Below are positions 21,271-31,483 of a stretch of 64,000 nucleotides of DNA, one piece after another. A model generated the notes under the pieces. That model was not told the origin of the DNA. It ran no database searches and was given only the letters and a program-made list of their open reading frames with translations. Both the position numbers and the translations under genes were made by a program. Position 1 is the first letter of the stretch; each line of letters begins with the position of its first letter. Where the stretch lies: positions 1 to 64,000 of the forward strand of contig JAPYXD010000275.1 in NCBI GenBank assembly GCA_030998225.1. Direction: 5' to 3'. This DNA comes from Diplolepis rosae. Taxonomy: Eukaryota; Arthropoda; Insecta; Hymenoptera; Diplolepididae.

Positions 21271-21396
21271 TTCAATGTAGTTTATTTATATTGGCATTGG
21301 GTCATAATTTTTCATTAAAGAACAATGTTCAAGCAAACATATCAAAAAAATTTTTAAAGGGGCAGAAAATATATTGTAGGGGTGAAAAAGGCAAAC

Positions 21397-21426
21397 GTTT
21401 CGGCCACAAATGGGGGCCCTCTTCAG
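21397..21426 (-). other. Hammerhead-like motif, left palindrome arm
   Basis: On the minus strand: CTGAAGA, G, a GGCC...GGCC stem, then GAAAC followed by GTTTGCC. It has the same architecture as 1938-1967. Confidence 0.35.
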
Positions 21427-23416
21427 TGCCAAATTTAATGTACTTAGTGTCTAAGCTGTAAACGTGCAAGAAAAGTTATTAGCACTAACATTAGATTTTT
21501 TTTTTGTTTTGTTTTTTTGGTATTTTTTAATGATATTTTATAAACATGCAAAACTTATGTGAGAAAGGAAGATGGTAAGCTCCAAGGCATCTAGGAACGA
21601 GACCGCTCCAAAACACAGCCTTAAAAAAGTGTGAGAACTCCTATCTTGCAGATCCGCGAAGAGTGAATCCGCAAACTGCCCCTCCTCAAAGGTACACACG
21701 AGAACCACCTATGGACACTGATATCTCCTACAAAATAAGCACAGATCCTGCAGAAAAAACATCACCATCCACAAGGGGCTCACAACACCCACAAGAAGTA
21801 AGCACTTCACAAAATCACAAAACACGAACCCGGACGGAAACAGATTTTTCGTTGAAGGGCAAAATCAAAAATTGATAGTTTTTATTTCAATATTTAATCT
21901 TCTATTTTCCTTTAAGACACAGAGGCGGCAGATAGAAGTAGCCACACACTCTGTTTGGTGTCAAAAAGGAAACTGATTTGAGAAGAGAGCAGTACCGTTT
22001 GAAAACTAGCATAAAATTTTAATATATACAGTGAAAATTTGTTGTGGAGGGTCAAGTTACAAACGCATAAACAAACCCCATACACGGTCTATGTCCTGGA
22101 AACTCGGGACCCGAGTACGCTTAAGTGTTCGGAGAGCGGAGAGAGAGAAAGAAGGGTTTCAGACCACATGTTGAGAGAGACCCTCGGAGGAAGTAATTTT
22201 GGAATAAAATAAAATGTGATGATTAAAAAACATATTCTTAGAAAGAGAGTTGCAAAACAATGAAAAGGGCTATGTCTTATTCAGTTAGTTTATCTAAAAA
22301 TGCATTATTTTATATCGCCGGTTTAAAATTATGAATACATTCTTTACTTAATTAACGCTACATAATAACGTACATACGCGAGTGGTACCTTTAAAAGAAA
22401 TGCGATTTTTATACGTATTCTTACCATCTTAAATATGATATTTTTGTTTTAATCCGAACATAAAATTTTTATAAGTATAAATTTTTATAAATATAAAATT
22501 TTTATGAATATAAGATTTTTATAAATATAAAATAATGCATTTTTAGCTAAACTAACTGAATAAGACATAGCCCTTTTCATTGTTTTGCAACTCTCTTTCT
22601 AAGAATATGTTTTTTAATCATCACATTTTATTTTATTCCAAAATTACTTCCTCCGAGGGTCTCTCTCAACATGTGGTCTGAAACCCTTCTTTCTCTCTCT
22701 CCGCTCTCCGAACACTTAAGCGTACTCGGGTCCCGAGTTTCCAGGACATAGACCGTGTATGGGGTTTGTTTATGCGTTTGTAACTTGACCCTCCACAACA
22801 AATTTTCACTGTATATATTAAAATTTTATGCTAGTTTTCAAACGGTACTGCTCTCTTCTCAAATCAGTTTCCTTTTTGACACCAAACAGAGTGTGTGGCT
22901 ACTTCTATCTGCCGCCTCTGTGTCTTAAAGGAAAATAGAAGATTAAATATTGAAATAAAAACTATCAATTTTTGATTTTGCCCTTCAACGAAAAATCTGT
23001 TTCCGTCCGGGTTCGTGTTTTGTGATTTTGTGAAGTGCTTACTTCTTGTGGGTGTTGTGAGCCCCCTTGTGGATGGTGATGTTTTTTCTGCAGGATCTGT
23101 GCTTATTTTGTAGGAGATATCAGTGTCCATAGGTGGTTCTCGTGTGTACCTTTGAGGAGGGGCAGTTTGCGGATTCACTCTTCGCGGATCTGCAAGATAG
23201 GAGTTCTCACACTTTTTTAAGGCTGTGTTTTGGAGCGGTCTCGTTCCTAGATGCCTTGGAGCTTACCATCTTCCTTTCTTACATAAGTTTTGCATGTTTA
23301 TAAAATATCATTAAAAAATACCAAAAAAACAAAACAAAAAAAAAAAATCTAATGTTAGTGCTAATAACTTTTCTTGCACGTTTACAGCTTAGACACTAAG
23401 TACATTAAATTTGGCA

Positions 23417-23446
23417 CTGAAGAGGGCCCCCATTTGTGGCCTAAAC
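23417..23446 (+). other. Hammerhead-like motif, right palindrome arm
   Basis: Mirror copy of 21397-21426. Here the second core element reads TAAAC instead of GAAAC, a one-base difference between otherwise near-identical arms. Confidence 0.35.
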
Positions 23447-23572
23447 GTTTGCCTTTTTCACCCCTACAATATATTTTCTGCCCCTTTAAAAATTTTTTTG
23501 ATATGTTTGCTTGAACATTGTTCTTTAATGAAAAATTATGACCCAATGCCAATATAAATAAACTACATTGAA

Positions 23573-24111
23573 TAATAAATAATATAATAATAATAATTAA
23601 TTCAACGCTGCACTGACGGTAGAGTCAACGTAAATTCACCCAAAAATTATTAGCTGTGGCAATACTCGCAATTGTTCTTTTCAATTCTTTCGCTTTCTTA
23701 ATAAATGTGTTCCTAATTATATATGCCAATTTTATTATGGATATTATATTGTGTCATCGTGTAATTTTTTCAAATCACACGGCGTTCCAGCGTTAACATC
23801 ACCGGTGAATGGACGGGGCTGACGTAGCTGGATTAACATGAGTTTCCAACGCTACATTAGCGCTGGCAGCACGTTAACCTAACGTTGTAAACGCGCCGTT
23901 GTTCCTCCCCGTCAATGCAGCTGGATTTTCCGTATAACCTGACGGTTTTTTTCCTAATGTATAAAGCACCGGGCTTAATATGCAAAATTGGTATGAGCTT
24001 CTACCACTATTGGCATGAAGTCATGCATTTTTCGCACGGAATGTCTTATGCTATAAAATAAACAAACGCATGCCGTTATTACTAGTGTCATTTGCTGTTA
24101 GAGCAATGTTC
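23573..24111. other. Unassigned intergenic tract
   Basis: Begins with AAT-type simple repeat, then a moderately GC-richer stretch (23780-23950) with short repeated motifs such as gttaac and agctggatt. No coding or transposon similarity was recognised. Confidence 0.5.
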
Positions 24112-24321
24112 CTTGCGAAATTAGCTCGACCATCGCCTTTCTATGGTTACAAGAAAACTTATCCTATTTCAGCAAGAGTTCTCTTAAAAACCAAGAGAAC
24201 ACGTAAGATGCTACGTTCGAAAGTGGGCGTGGCCTAATATCTCGGTTGCAAGAGAACTCATGCTGAAATAGGATGAGTTCTTGCAACCATAGCAAGGAGA
24301 ATTTCGAGCTTTTTTCGCAAC
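24112..24321. repeat. 210-bp foldback
   Basis: Arms of about 80 nt (24112-24192 and 24243-24321) pair imperfectly. The strongest block is CTATGGTTaCAAGAa with its complement, followed by TCCTATTTCAGCA and GAGTTCTCTT. The spacer is about 50 bp. No protein is encoded. Confidence 0.7.
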
Positions 24322-24976
24322 ACTCAACTGCTCCAAGTGCATGAAACTAGGTACTTTTTTAGCATGAAGGGATCTTTGCTTAAAATGTATGGATTTTTCA
24401 CCAGGATAGCAAATACGAAACCTGCTACAAACGCATGAACAGTATTCTTGCTATTATAGTCAGATTTTTTTCTCCGCGTACCCCGTAGAGGGGTTCTGTA
24501 GATTTTTCACACTCTAATAACAGACTATTCACTGTTAAACGATTCCCTTCACTATTAAAGGATTTTCTATTCAAAATTGGAATGAGAGGAAATCCTTCAA
24601 CAGTTAATATATTGTCATTTCAAATGCTGTCATTTTACTGCCAAAGTATTTCCTTTCGTCTGGGAATAAAAATCTTTGTCGTACAAAGAAAATATAATTT
24701 CGAGGATAAAAGAAAAAAAATTGTATGGTATAACCTAATATGAAATGTACACAAGCCCAACTTTGACAAATGCCAATATTAAATCGATCATTTTCAATAC
24801 CATAATAACGACCTGTCTTTGATTACCGCTTAAAGAAATTTTGAGATACAACTTTGATGAAAACCATAAAACAACAATGGTACCAATACGGAATATTCGC
24901 CTTATTTCTCATAAAAAACATAAATTGTTTATTTATTTTACGTACCACCTGATCTAGTTTATTTCTCGAAAAATTA
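24322..24976. other. AT-rich tract without a gene
   Basis: No feature recognised up to the left arm of the large inverted repeat. Confidence 0.6.
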
Positions 24977-25823
24977 GATATTTGCAAAAGAAAATTTCAA
25001 TCTGCGCGACCAAATATTTTTTTGCTATGACTCATATGAGATAAAGATTTAGAAAAGTGCGTCCGCGTTTTCATAGATAAAATATATTATAGGAATACTC
25101 ATAAATATGCAATTAAAGGTCAAGAGATTTTTTCTTAAATTCACTTAAAATAAATTACTAAATTTTCTCAAATTTTATCTTAATTTTACGAAATGGCATC
25201 TACATAACATTTCAGTTACATGCTTTGGAAAATTCCGATAATTTCTACTTTTATCACGATTGATGATAAAGTTTTTAATTGATTAGTAAAATTTGACTAA
25301 TTGACAAGTTAATTTAATTTTATAGTCGTAAAATTGCCTGAAAGTGAAGTCTTACCTGACCAAGTTGTGGTATTAATAACTATTCAGAGCAGAGGCGAGC
25401 ACAATCAGCAAATAATTGACAGGAAAAGAGGATGACTGACATAAATTTAAGATTATTAGTATTGTACTTCATTTTTAATTTACTGCACTCTTAAAAATCT
25501 TATTCATTTTAATAGACTTTAATATATGAGTGGTAAATTAAAATTAATAGATTTTTATATTATGAAATTTTTTTCATCATTCAGAAATAATAATTACTGA
25601 TGAGGACTCCAATAAGAGTCGCAGCGTTTGATTAAAACTACTGTTTTTTTCATTTATAAACCAAAAAGCCAATCAACCAACATTGCAAATATTGTTGTTG
25701 AGAGTCAATATAATTGCTGTTTTAATTTTTATAACTTCTCAATTAAAATATATTAAAATTAACAAACATTATTAAAATATATACACATGTATATTAAAAT
25801 TTAAATAAAAGTCTGTACTTTTT
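24977..25823 (+). repeat. Left arm of a large nested inverted repeat
   Basis: About 850 bp whose reverse complement is at 27957-28821. Similarity is high at both ends of the arm (around 24977-25040 and 25180-25820) and poor in a central 100-150 bp patch. It contains the motif ctgatgaggactcc at 25597 and ends against the inner palindrome. No coding sequence. Confidence 0.8.
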
Positions 25824-26563
25824 AAGAACAAGGTATTTTAAATTCAATATACGTTACTGTAGAAAAACCACCATTACGTGTAATTTAAGTTTAAGACAGA
25901 AACTTCTAAGAGTGTAATAATTATAAACTTACGAATAAAAATTGATATAATTGAAAATGTTGAACGAGTAGCTGAAAAATATTATTCATTGATATTATAA
26001 TACGTAACTATTCATAATATTAAATTATATAATAGTATATAATATAGGTGGAAAATAAAATATTTGCAAGAAGATTTTTCAAATTGTTTCAAACGAAATA
26101 TTTCTTGCGTTACAACCTACAAGACTTGTATTTCAAAAATAGTAAAAAGAAAGATAAGATAAACTGCATGTATGTGCGCGATTGTATTGTCTTTACTATT
26201 GCTAACAGCGGAGGTGCATATTCTAGCAGATTATCTTATCTTGTTTTTTACTATTTTTGGAATAAAAGTCTTGTAGGTCGTAACGCAAAAAATATTTTGT
26301 TTGAAGCAATTTGAAGAATCTTCTTGCAAATTTTTTCTTTTTCACTTACATTATATAATTTTAAATTATCAATAATTAGGTATTATAATATTAATGAATG
26401 ATATTGTTCATATACTCGTTCAATATTTTCAATTATATCAATTCTTATTCGTAAGTTTATAAGTATTACAATGTTAGGAATTTCTGTCTTAAACTTCCAT
26501 TACATGTAATGGAGGTTTTTTTCAGTAACGTATATTGAATTTAAAGTACTTTGATCTTAAAAA
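25820..26563. repeat. Inner palindrome (about 345-bp arms)
   Basis: Left arm 25820-26168 and right arm 26224-26563 are reverse complements with scattered differences around a 55-bp spacer. Edges pair as ttttaagaacaagg with its complement. It resembles a foldback or long-TIR MITE. The 88-codon plus frame (26048-26314) lies across it by chance. Confidence 0.8.
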
Positions 26564-26725
26564 ATCTGCCCGCTTTGCGGGCACATTCTCATTGCGCGCT
26601 TGGCGCGCAAGTTTGAGCGCGCCTAGGGCGCGCGATTCGATCGTCACGCTTCGCGCTCCGTTGTTTCTGGACCTCGCGCTTCGCGCTCGGTCTTGTGCTC
26701 TTCGCATACGTTTAAGTTTATTTCT
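26556..26725. repeat. Cluster of short GC-rich palindromes
   Basis: A GC island in AT-rich DNA made of consecutive hairpin-sized palindromes: GCCCGCtttGCGGGC, GCGCGCttgGCGCGC, GCGCGCctagGGCGCGC, and repeated cgcgcttcgcgctc (again at 26889). Opposite-strand frames of about 60-66 codons here are a by-product of the symmetry. Confidence 0.8.
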
Positions 26726-27189
26726 TATAATTTAATACTGAAGCTCAAACCAACTTAATGATATTAAAGATGATGTAAATTAGTCATTTTCTCAAATTCA
26801 CTAAGTTTCTTTTTCAGATTATGTGAAACAGGAAATTCAATTTACTTAAGGCTCTATCGGCCTTAAGGAATACATTCTTATCATGACACTCGCGCTTCGC
26901 GCTCGATTTTCTGTATGCATTTTTGTAACTTTTTAATAAATTACATGACTATTGATAAATTTATTTTCTTCCAAATCTTTTAAAAAGGAAAAATAATCGT
27001 AGACTTTATTTAAGGAAATGATTTTGCAGAACAAAGCTTATTTCGTATCACATATTTTGGTGAAAAAAATCGAATTTATTTAATATTAAAAATCAAAACA
27101 TAAAATATACATCCTGTCGAGAAATTAATCGATAAGAATGTGTAGACCTTATTTAGCCAAACAATTTTCATCTCAAAGTTTTTTTTGAA
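26726..27189. other. AT-rich tract without a gene
   Basis: Contains a lone cgcgcttcgcgctcg at about 26889 and possible poorly conserved upstream parts of repeat family A. Confidence 0.5.
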
Positions 27190-27960
27190 TCTCACATATT
27201 TTGTCTAAAAAATGGAATTTTTGAATTTTAATCGTATTTTTTGGAATTGAAACGAAAAATATATGTTTTATCAGAAACTGTGTGAGACAAAAATCTTTTT
27301 GAAACTAACAACTTTGTATACTTACGTTTTTTTCTTATTTTACATATTATTGTTAAAAAATTGAATTTTGGATTTTCAATAGTTTTTTTTTAATTAAAAA
27401 GAAAAATATGCATCTTATGAAAAAATGTTACAATTCAAATTTGTAGGACTTCATTTATTCAATAATATTGTATCATAACGTTTTTTCGTATCTCGTATAA
27501 TTTAACTGTAAAATGGAATTTTGATATTGACTTTTTTCGAATTTGAATATGCTGTAATATTTCTAATTTTGATTTAATCAAAAAATGTTATCAGGATAAT
27601 TTTTAGAGATTTATGAGCACTATCTAAAACCAGTATTGAAATTTTTTATTTTTTCAAAAAATTATTTTCAAAAACACAAGAGTGGTGCTCAACCCCTCAA
27701 TTTTGATTGGATGTGGCTGGTTAACGAACTTTTCCTTACTTTTTCGGCTCCAATAAAGTGTATCAAAGCTCAATTCAATCTGATAATTCTATCGAGAGTT
27801 ATGCCGCACACGACCTACAGACAGACAGACAGACAGACACTTTCGTAAAAACCATTTTTTCTGACTCAGGGGGTCTCAAAACGTAGAGATTTGATGAAAA
27901 TTTCGAAAGTCATTTTTCACATAAAACCAATACCTTCTCATCCATGATGAGAATGTAAAA
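27190..27960 (+). repeat. Repeat family A, long copy A2
   Basis: Roughly 85-90 percent identical by eye to 41560-42358 over about 770 bp. Toward the 3' end it has a (GACA)n/(CAGA)n run (27820-27840), ctcagggggtctcaaaacgt, tttcgaaagtcatttttcac and a terminal hairpin (TTCTCATC, loop CAT, GATGAGAA) followed by tgtaaaa. A 70-codon frame (27636-27848) is conserved in copy A5 (42 kb) but low-complexity; its coding status is doubtful. Confidence 0.8.
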
Positions 27961-28821
27961 ATACAGACTTTTATTTATATTTTAATATACCTGTGTACAT
28001 ATTTTAATAATGTTTGTTAAGTTTATTATATTTGAATTGAAAAGTTAATAAAATTAGAACAGCAATTGTATTGCCTCTCAACAGCAATATTTGCAATGTT
28101 GGTTTATTGGCTTTTTGGTTTATAAATGGAAAAAACAGTAGTTTTAATCAATCGCTACGACTCTTATTGGAGTACTGATCAGTAATTTTTATTTCTAAAC
28201 TATGAAAAGAATTCCATAATATACAAAACTATTAATTTTAATTTACCACTCATATATTAAAGTCTATTAAAATGAATAAGATTTTTAAGAGTGCAGTAAA
28301 TTAAAAATGAAGTACAATACTAATAATCTTAAATTTATGTCAGTCATCCTCTTTTCCTGTCAATTATTTGCTGATTGTGCGCGCATCTGCTCTGAATAGT
28401 TATTAATACCACAACTTGGTAGGCAGGACTTCACTTTCAGGCAATTTTACGACTATAAAATTAAATTAACTTGCCAATTAGACAAATTTTACTAATCAAT
28501 TAGTAAAACTTTATCATCAATCGTGATAAAAGTAGAAATTATCGGAATTTCCCAAAGCATGTTACTGAAGAGTTTTGTAGTTGCAATTTCATAAAATTAA
28601 GATAAAATTTGAGAAAATTTAGTAGTTTAGTTTGAATGAATTTAATATATTTAATCTATAAATTCAGAACAAAACATCGAATACGCTTGCATTATTATAT
28701 TGTCCTTACAATTGCAAAACGTGGAAGTGTGTATACAAGCACGTTTCTTCATCTTTATCTCATATGAGTCATAGGAAAAAAATATTTGGTTACGCACATT
28801 GAAATTTTCTTTTGCAAATAT
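27957..28821 (-). repeat. Right arm of the large nested inverted repeat
   Basis: Reverse complement of 24977-25823. It abuts exactly the 3' terminus of family A copy A2, so A2 and the inner palindrome lie between the arms. The hammerhead-like core is degenerate here (ctgatcagtactcc on the minus strand, near 28165-28195). Confidence 0.8.
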
Positions 28822-29084
28822 TTTTGGTGCTGGACTGATAGCTTCTGTTTCTCGCAAAAGCAGCTTCAAATGAGTATCTTTGACGCGTTATGTCATTTGG
28901 GTTTATTGTCGAGGGTTGATGAACTAAAAATACTGAATTCCCAGCGAAATCCATCATGACCTTTTATCAATGTATTTGGATCGAGGTCCTTTATTTTTTG
29001 ATTATTACAAAAACGTTTTTTATGAATGAAACCAAAACCACTGCTCAAAAATGGATGGTTAACAAACATGTCCTTTTTTTTAGA
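28822..29084. other. Unassigned spacer
   Basis: No gene; partial, diverged upstream family A sequence from about 28980. Confidence 0.4.
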
Positions 29085-30326
29085 CCCTCAAGAGACCCTC
29101 AAGTTTTTTCGGACTCAGGGGGTCTCAAAACGTGAAGATTTGATGAAAATTCAGAAAGTAATTTTTCACATACACGGAAAAAATTTATCGCTTAAAAAGT
29201 CATCAACTTTGTGTAATACTCGTGGATAGGTTACAAAGTCGACTAAATATTATGAACCTCCTTTTTGAAAAAAATGTAAAACGTAAATTCGAAAGTTTAA
29301 GTGACAGTCGCGGAAAATTTAAAACACCGTGGGTTGAGTTCCATTTTCTCTAAACCAGGCATCGAAGTCTAAGTGACAGTCGAAGAAAATGTTGAACAGT
29401 GTAAACAGGAAAATATTATTTTCTGTGATATGATCTTGCACTTATATAGTTAATTATTTTTCACTTCTACATTAACTATATAATCCTAATATGAACTTAC
29501 CATTATATTTAACTCTGTACAACATTACAGAAACGCAATTTTTTATAAACACTTCGCAGCACCGAGAATCGAACGCTCGCACGCACGCACACATCCTAAC
29601 CCAATTCTAATCGCACGCCCTAACCCGCATAGTCGATACATGTCGTGGAGACTTGTGTAAAATATTTGCATCACATTCAGAGTTTGAAGGCAAAACTAAA
29701 ATAATAGATCAATTTCAAATTTGACGTAATACACTTTATCAAGGTTAACATATACTTACTCGGAACTAATTCTTCAATGCACGCTTCAATCCAGATTTAA
29801 ACAAAACCAAACGACACGTAATCTCAAAATCGAACCAAAATTATTACAAAAACATAAAGCCGAGCTGCATTGTCTGCTGTGCGATGCTACGAATTACGTT
29901 CCTGCGCATCGCTTTTTGCGACTGTCGAGAAAATTTTAGAAGACGGCATATAAAATCTGATGAACTTTAGAATACAATTTACAAAACTATTTGTTTAAAT
30001 TACTTTAATTTCAAATTATTCGATAGTCTTTCAAAATCTATGACAAATGAATCCAAAGATTATGAAACTTTTCGTTACTTCTTAAAAAAGATCAGTTAGT
30101 GTTTAAAATACTTTTATAATAGTAAATACGCGACAATTTTTCTTCGACCTGGTTTTCTAAAAGTTATTCGACTTTTTTCTACTATTTCCTAAAAGTCATT
30201 GAAACCTTACAAGACTTTCTCCGATTTTACTTTCTGTCCACGACTCTTCGAATAGTCTGTTAAATTTTAAGCGACAAATTTTTTCCGTGTAAAACCAATA
30301 CCTTCTCATATAGTGAGAATGTAAAA
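29085..30326 (+). repeat. Repeat family A copy A3, split by an insertion
   Basis: Family A tail sequence runs from 29085 (gactcagggggtctcaaaac) to cacata at 29172. It is interrupted by the TIR element 29173-30289 and resumes at 30290 with taaaaccaataccttctcat and the terminal hairpin. Removing the insert and one TA restores the family A reading cacataaaaccaa. Confidence 0.85.
29173..30289. mobile_element. TIR element, family C (TA target)
   Basis: 1117 bp with inverted ends CACGGAAAAAATTTATCGCT (left) and CACGGAAAAAATTTGTCGCT (right, minus strand), about 25 bp in all. TA flanks both sides (29171-29172 and 30290-30291). Inside, motifs like aagtgacagtcg and gaaaatttaa recur, and there is a run of CA/CG-rich sequence (29575-29630). 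No transposase is seen. The TA duplication and size suit a non-autonomous Tc1/mariner-like element. Confidence 0.85.
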
Positions 30327-31002
30327 AAAATCTGAAAAATTTCGAACCGTAACACAAGAATAGAGACTCAAGGTAGTTGTGCCAAAATCAGTTTTTTGTC
30401 GAAACTATGAAATTTTTAATGATTTTAAGATTTAAAATTATATTAGCAGTCATGTTTCGTGAGACGAGAAGCATTATTTTTTATGGAAAACATTTTTAAC
30501 TTACAAAAAATAATAATTTTGGTAATGTTTATTTGCAAAAAAGTCATTCATTCCTATATTTTCGTAAGAATTTAAAAAAAATGATTGGTCTTTTATAATA
30601 TATGGCATATTTTTTATGCTAAATATTCCCATACTTCTCTACTGTTTCCAATTTTGAAAATATGTGAAAAATCTTCATGAAAATTCAATAATTTTTCAAA
30701 AATTCTTAAGAAGCGATAGTAATGATAAATTCTATTACAAAAAACATTACTAATGATAATATCATTTCATGTCTTGAAATTATAGAAAAAGTTTTTTTCC
30801 AGAAACCTTATTTTTGGTACAACTACCTTAAAATCTGAAAAAAATATTTCAGCAATTAATAGTATTAATCATTGGAGTTCATCGCCATAAAATTGCTTTA
30901 TAATTAACTTCAGACTTGTTTCTTCAAAGTAATAATACATTTTTCATTGATCTTCTTCCAAATCATCAAGGAAATAGTTTTTATAAAATTCAAAGCACTT
31001 AC
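30327..31002. other. Presumed first intron sequence of the 31-kb serine-protease-homologue locus
   Basis: AT-rich DNA downstream (minus strand) of the exon 1 splice donor. No second exon is recognisable in this interval. Confidence 0.45.
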
Positions 31003-31057
31003 TTTCAGCTGTTACAGCAATTACAACCATAAGGAACACAGAGATTTTTAAATACAT
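31003..31057 (-). CDS. Signal-peptide exon of a secreted serine-protease homologue (copy B)
   Basis: Minus-strand ATG at 31057 opens MYLKISVFLMVVIAVTAE, a textbook signal peptide with a hydrophobic core and small residues before the likely cleavage site. It is followed at once by a strong splice donor (GTAAGT at 31002-30997), leaving phase 1. An upstream TATA box and the leader sequence are shared with the paralogous exon at 43653-43707. The phase matches the acceptor of the exon at 5390. Whether those two exons belong to the same 25-kb gene or to relatives cannot be settled here. The 3' exons of this copy are otherwise missing, so the locus may be a fragment. Confidence 0.55.
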
Positions 31058-31110
31058 TTTACTAGATTCAAAAAATCCCAAACTAATATGGTTCATAGAT
31101 TTGTACCTAA

Positions 31111-31118
31111 AGCTTATA
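31111..31118 (-). promoter_or_regulatory. TATA box of copy B
   Basis: TATAAGCT on the minus strand, 54 bp upstream of the ATG at 31057. The paralogue at 43 kb has TATATAAGCC in the same position, and the intervening leaders align (aatctatgaa, then ttag-t-gggatttt). Confidence 0.55.
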
Positions 31119-31483
31119 TGAGGACTGTTTTAGCTTCATTAATGCCACCCCACATCAGACAAATTTCAATTAGCATTCAAATGTCACGTAACCGGAGAAC
31201 AACAAAAGTTTTTAAACCTAGGAATATATTATAGACTGGTACGTAGATAATATCAATAACAATATAAATAATAAAATTTTTTTGTATTATTGTATCCCTC
31301 TTGATCCATACATAAATAAAGATTATATTTTTAATTAATGCGTTTATATCATCTTTATTACTTTTGATTAATATTATTTTATATATTATTAATATTAATT
31401 TTAATTAATTAATAATTTAAAAATCAATTTTATTCCGTTCAATTTTGTAATCGATCCTATCAATGAATACACTGATCAGCTTA
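31119..31483. other. AT-rich upstream region
   Basis: Presumed 5' flank of copy B. No other feature is visible up to the foldback element. Confidence 0.5.

Larger units (their letters stand above)
21271..23572. repeat. 2.3-kb near-perfect palindrome
   Basis: Left arm 21271-22313 and right arm 22527-23572 are reverse complements over about 1.04 kb with only a handful of differences. One is a 1-bp indel in a G run (left 4 G, right 5); another is one base in the hammerhead-like motif. The 213-bp spacer contains short ATAAATTTTTATAAAT-type repeats. Each arm carries a 70-104-codon frame (21663-21875 plus, 22864-23178 minus), Pro/Thr/Ser-rich, with no recognised homology, and a CTGAAGA...GAAAC motif near its outer end. 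Flanks are AT-rich, so a target duplication cannot be judged. Confidence 0.9.

Noticed and set aside
26522..26735. Overlapping frames of 61 and 66 codons on both strands
   Set aside because: They arise from the self-complementary GC palindromes; Arg/Ala-rich composition simply mirrors the repeat.
27820..27840. Regularly spaced GACA/CAGA repeats that could suggest an array such as CRISPR
   Set aside because: They are contiguous tetranucleotide microsatellites inside family A with no spacers, and the genome is eukaryotic.
27190..27960. Family A as a Helitron
   Set aside because: It has a 3' hairpin, but the end is tgtaaaa, not CTRR, and no TC start or Rep/helicase is visible.
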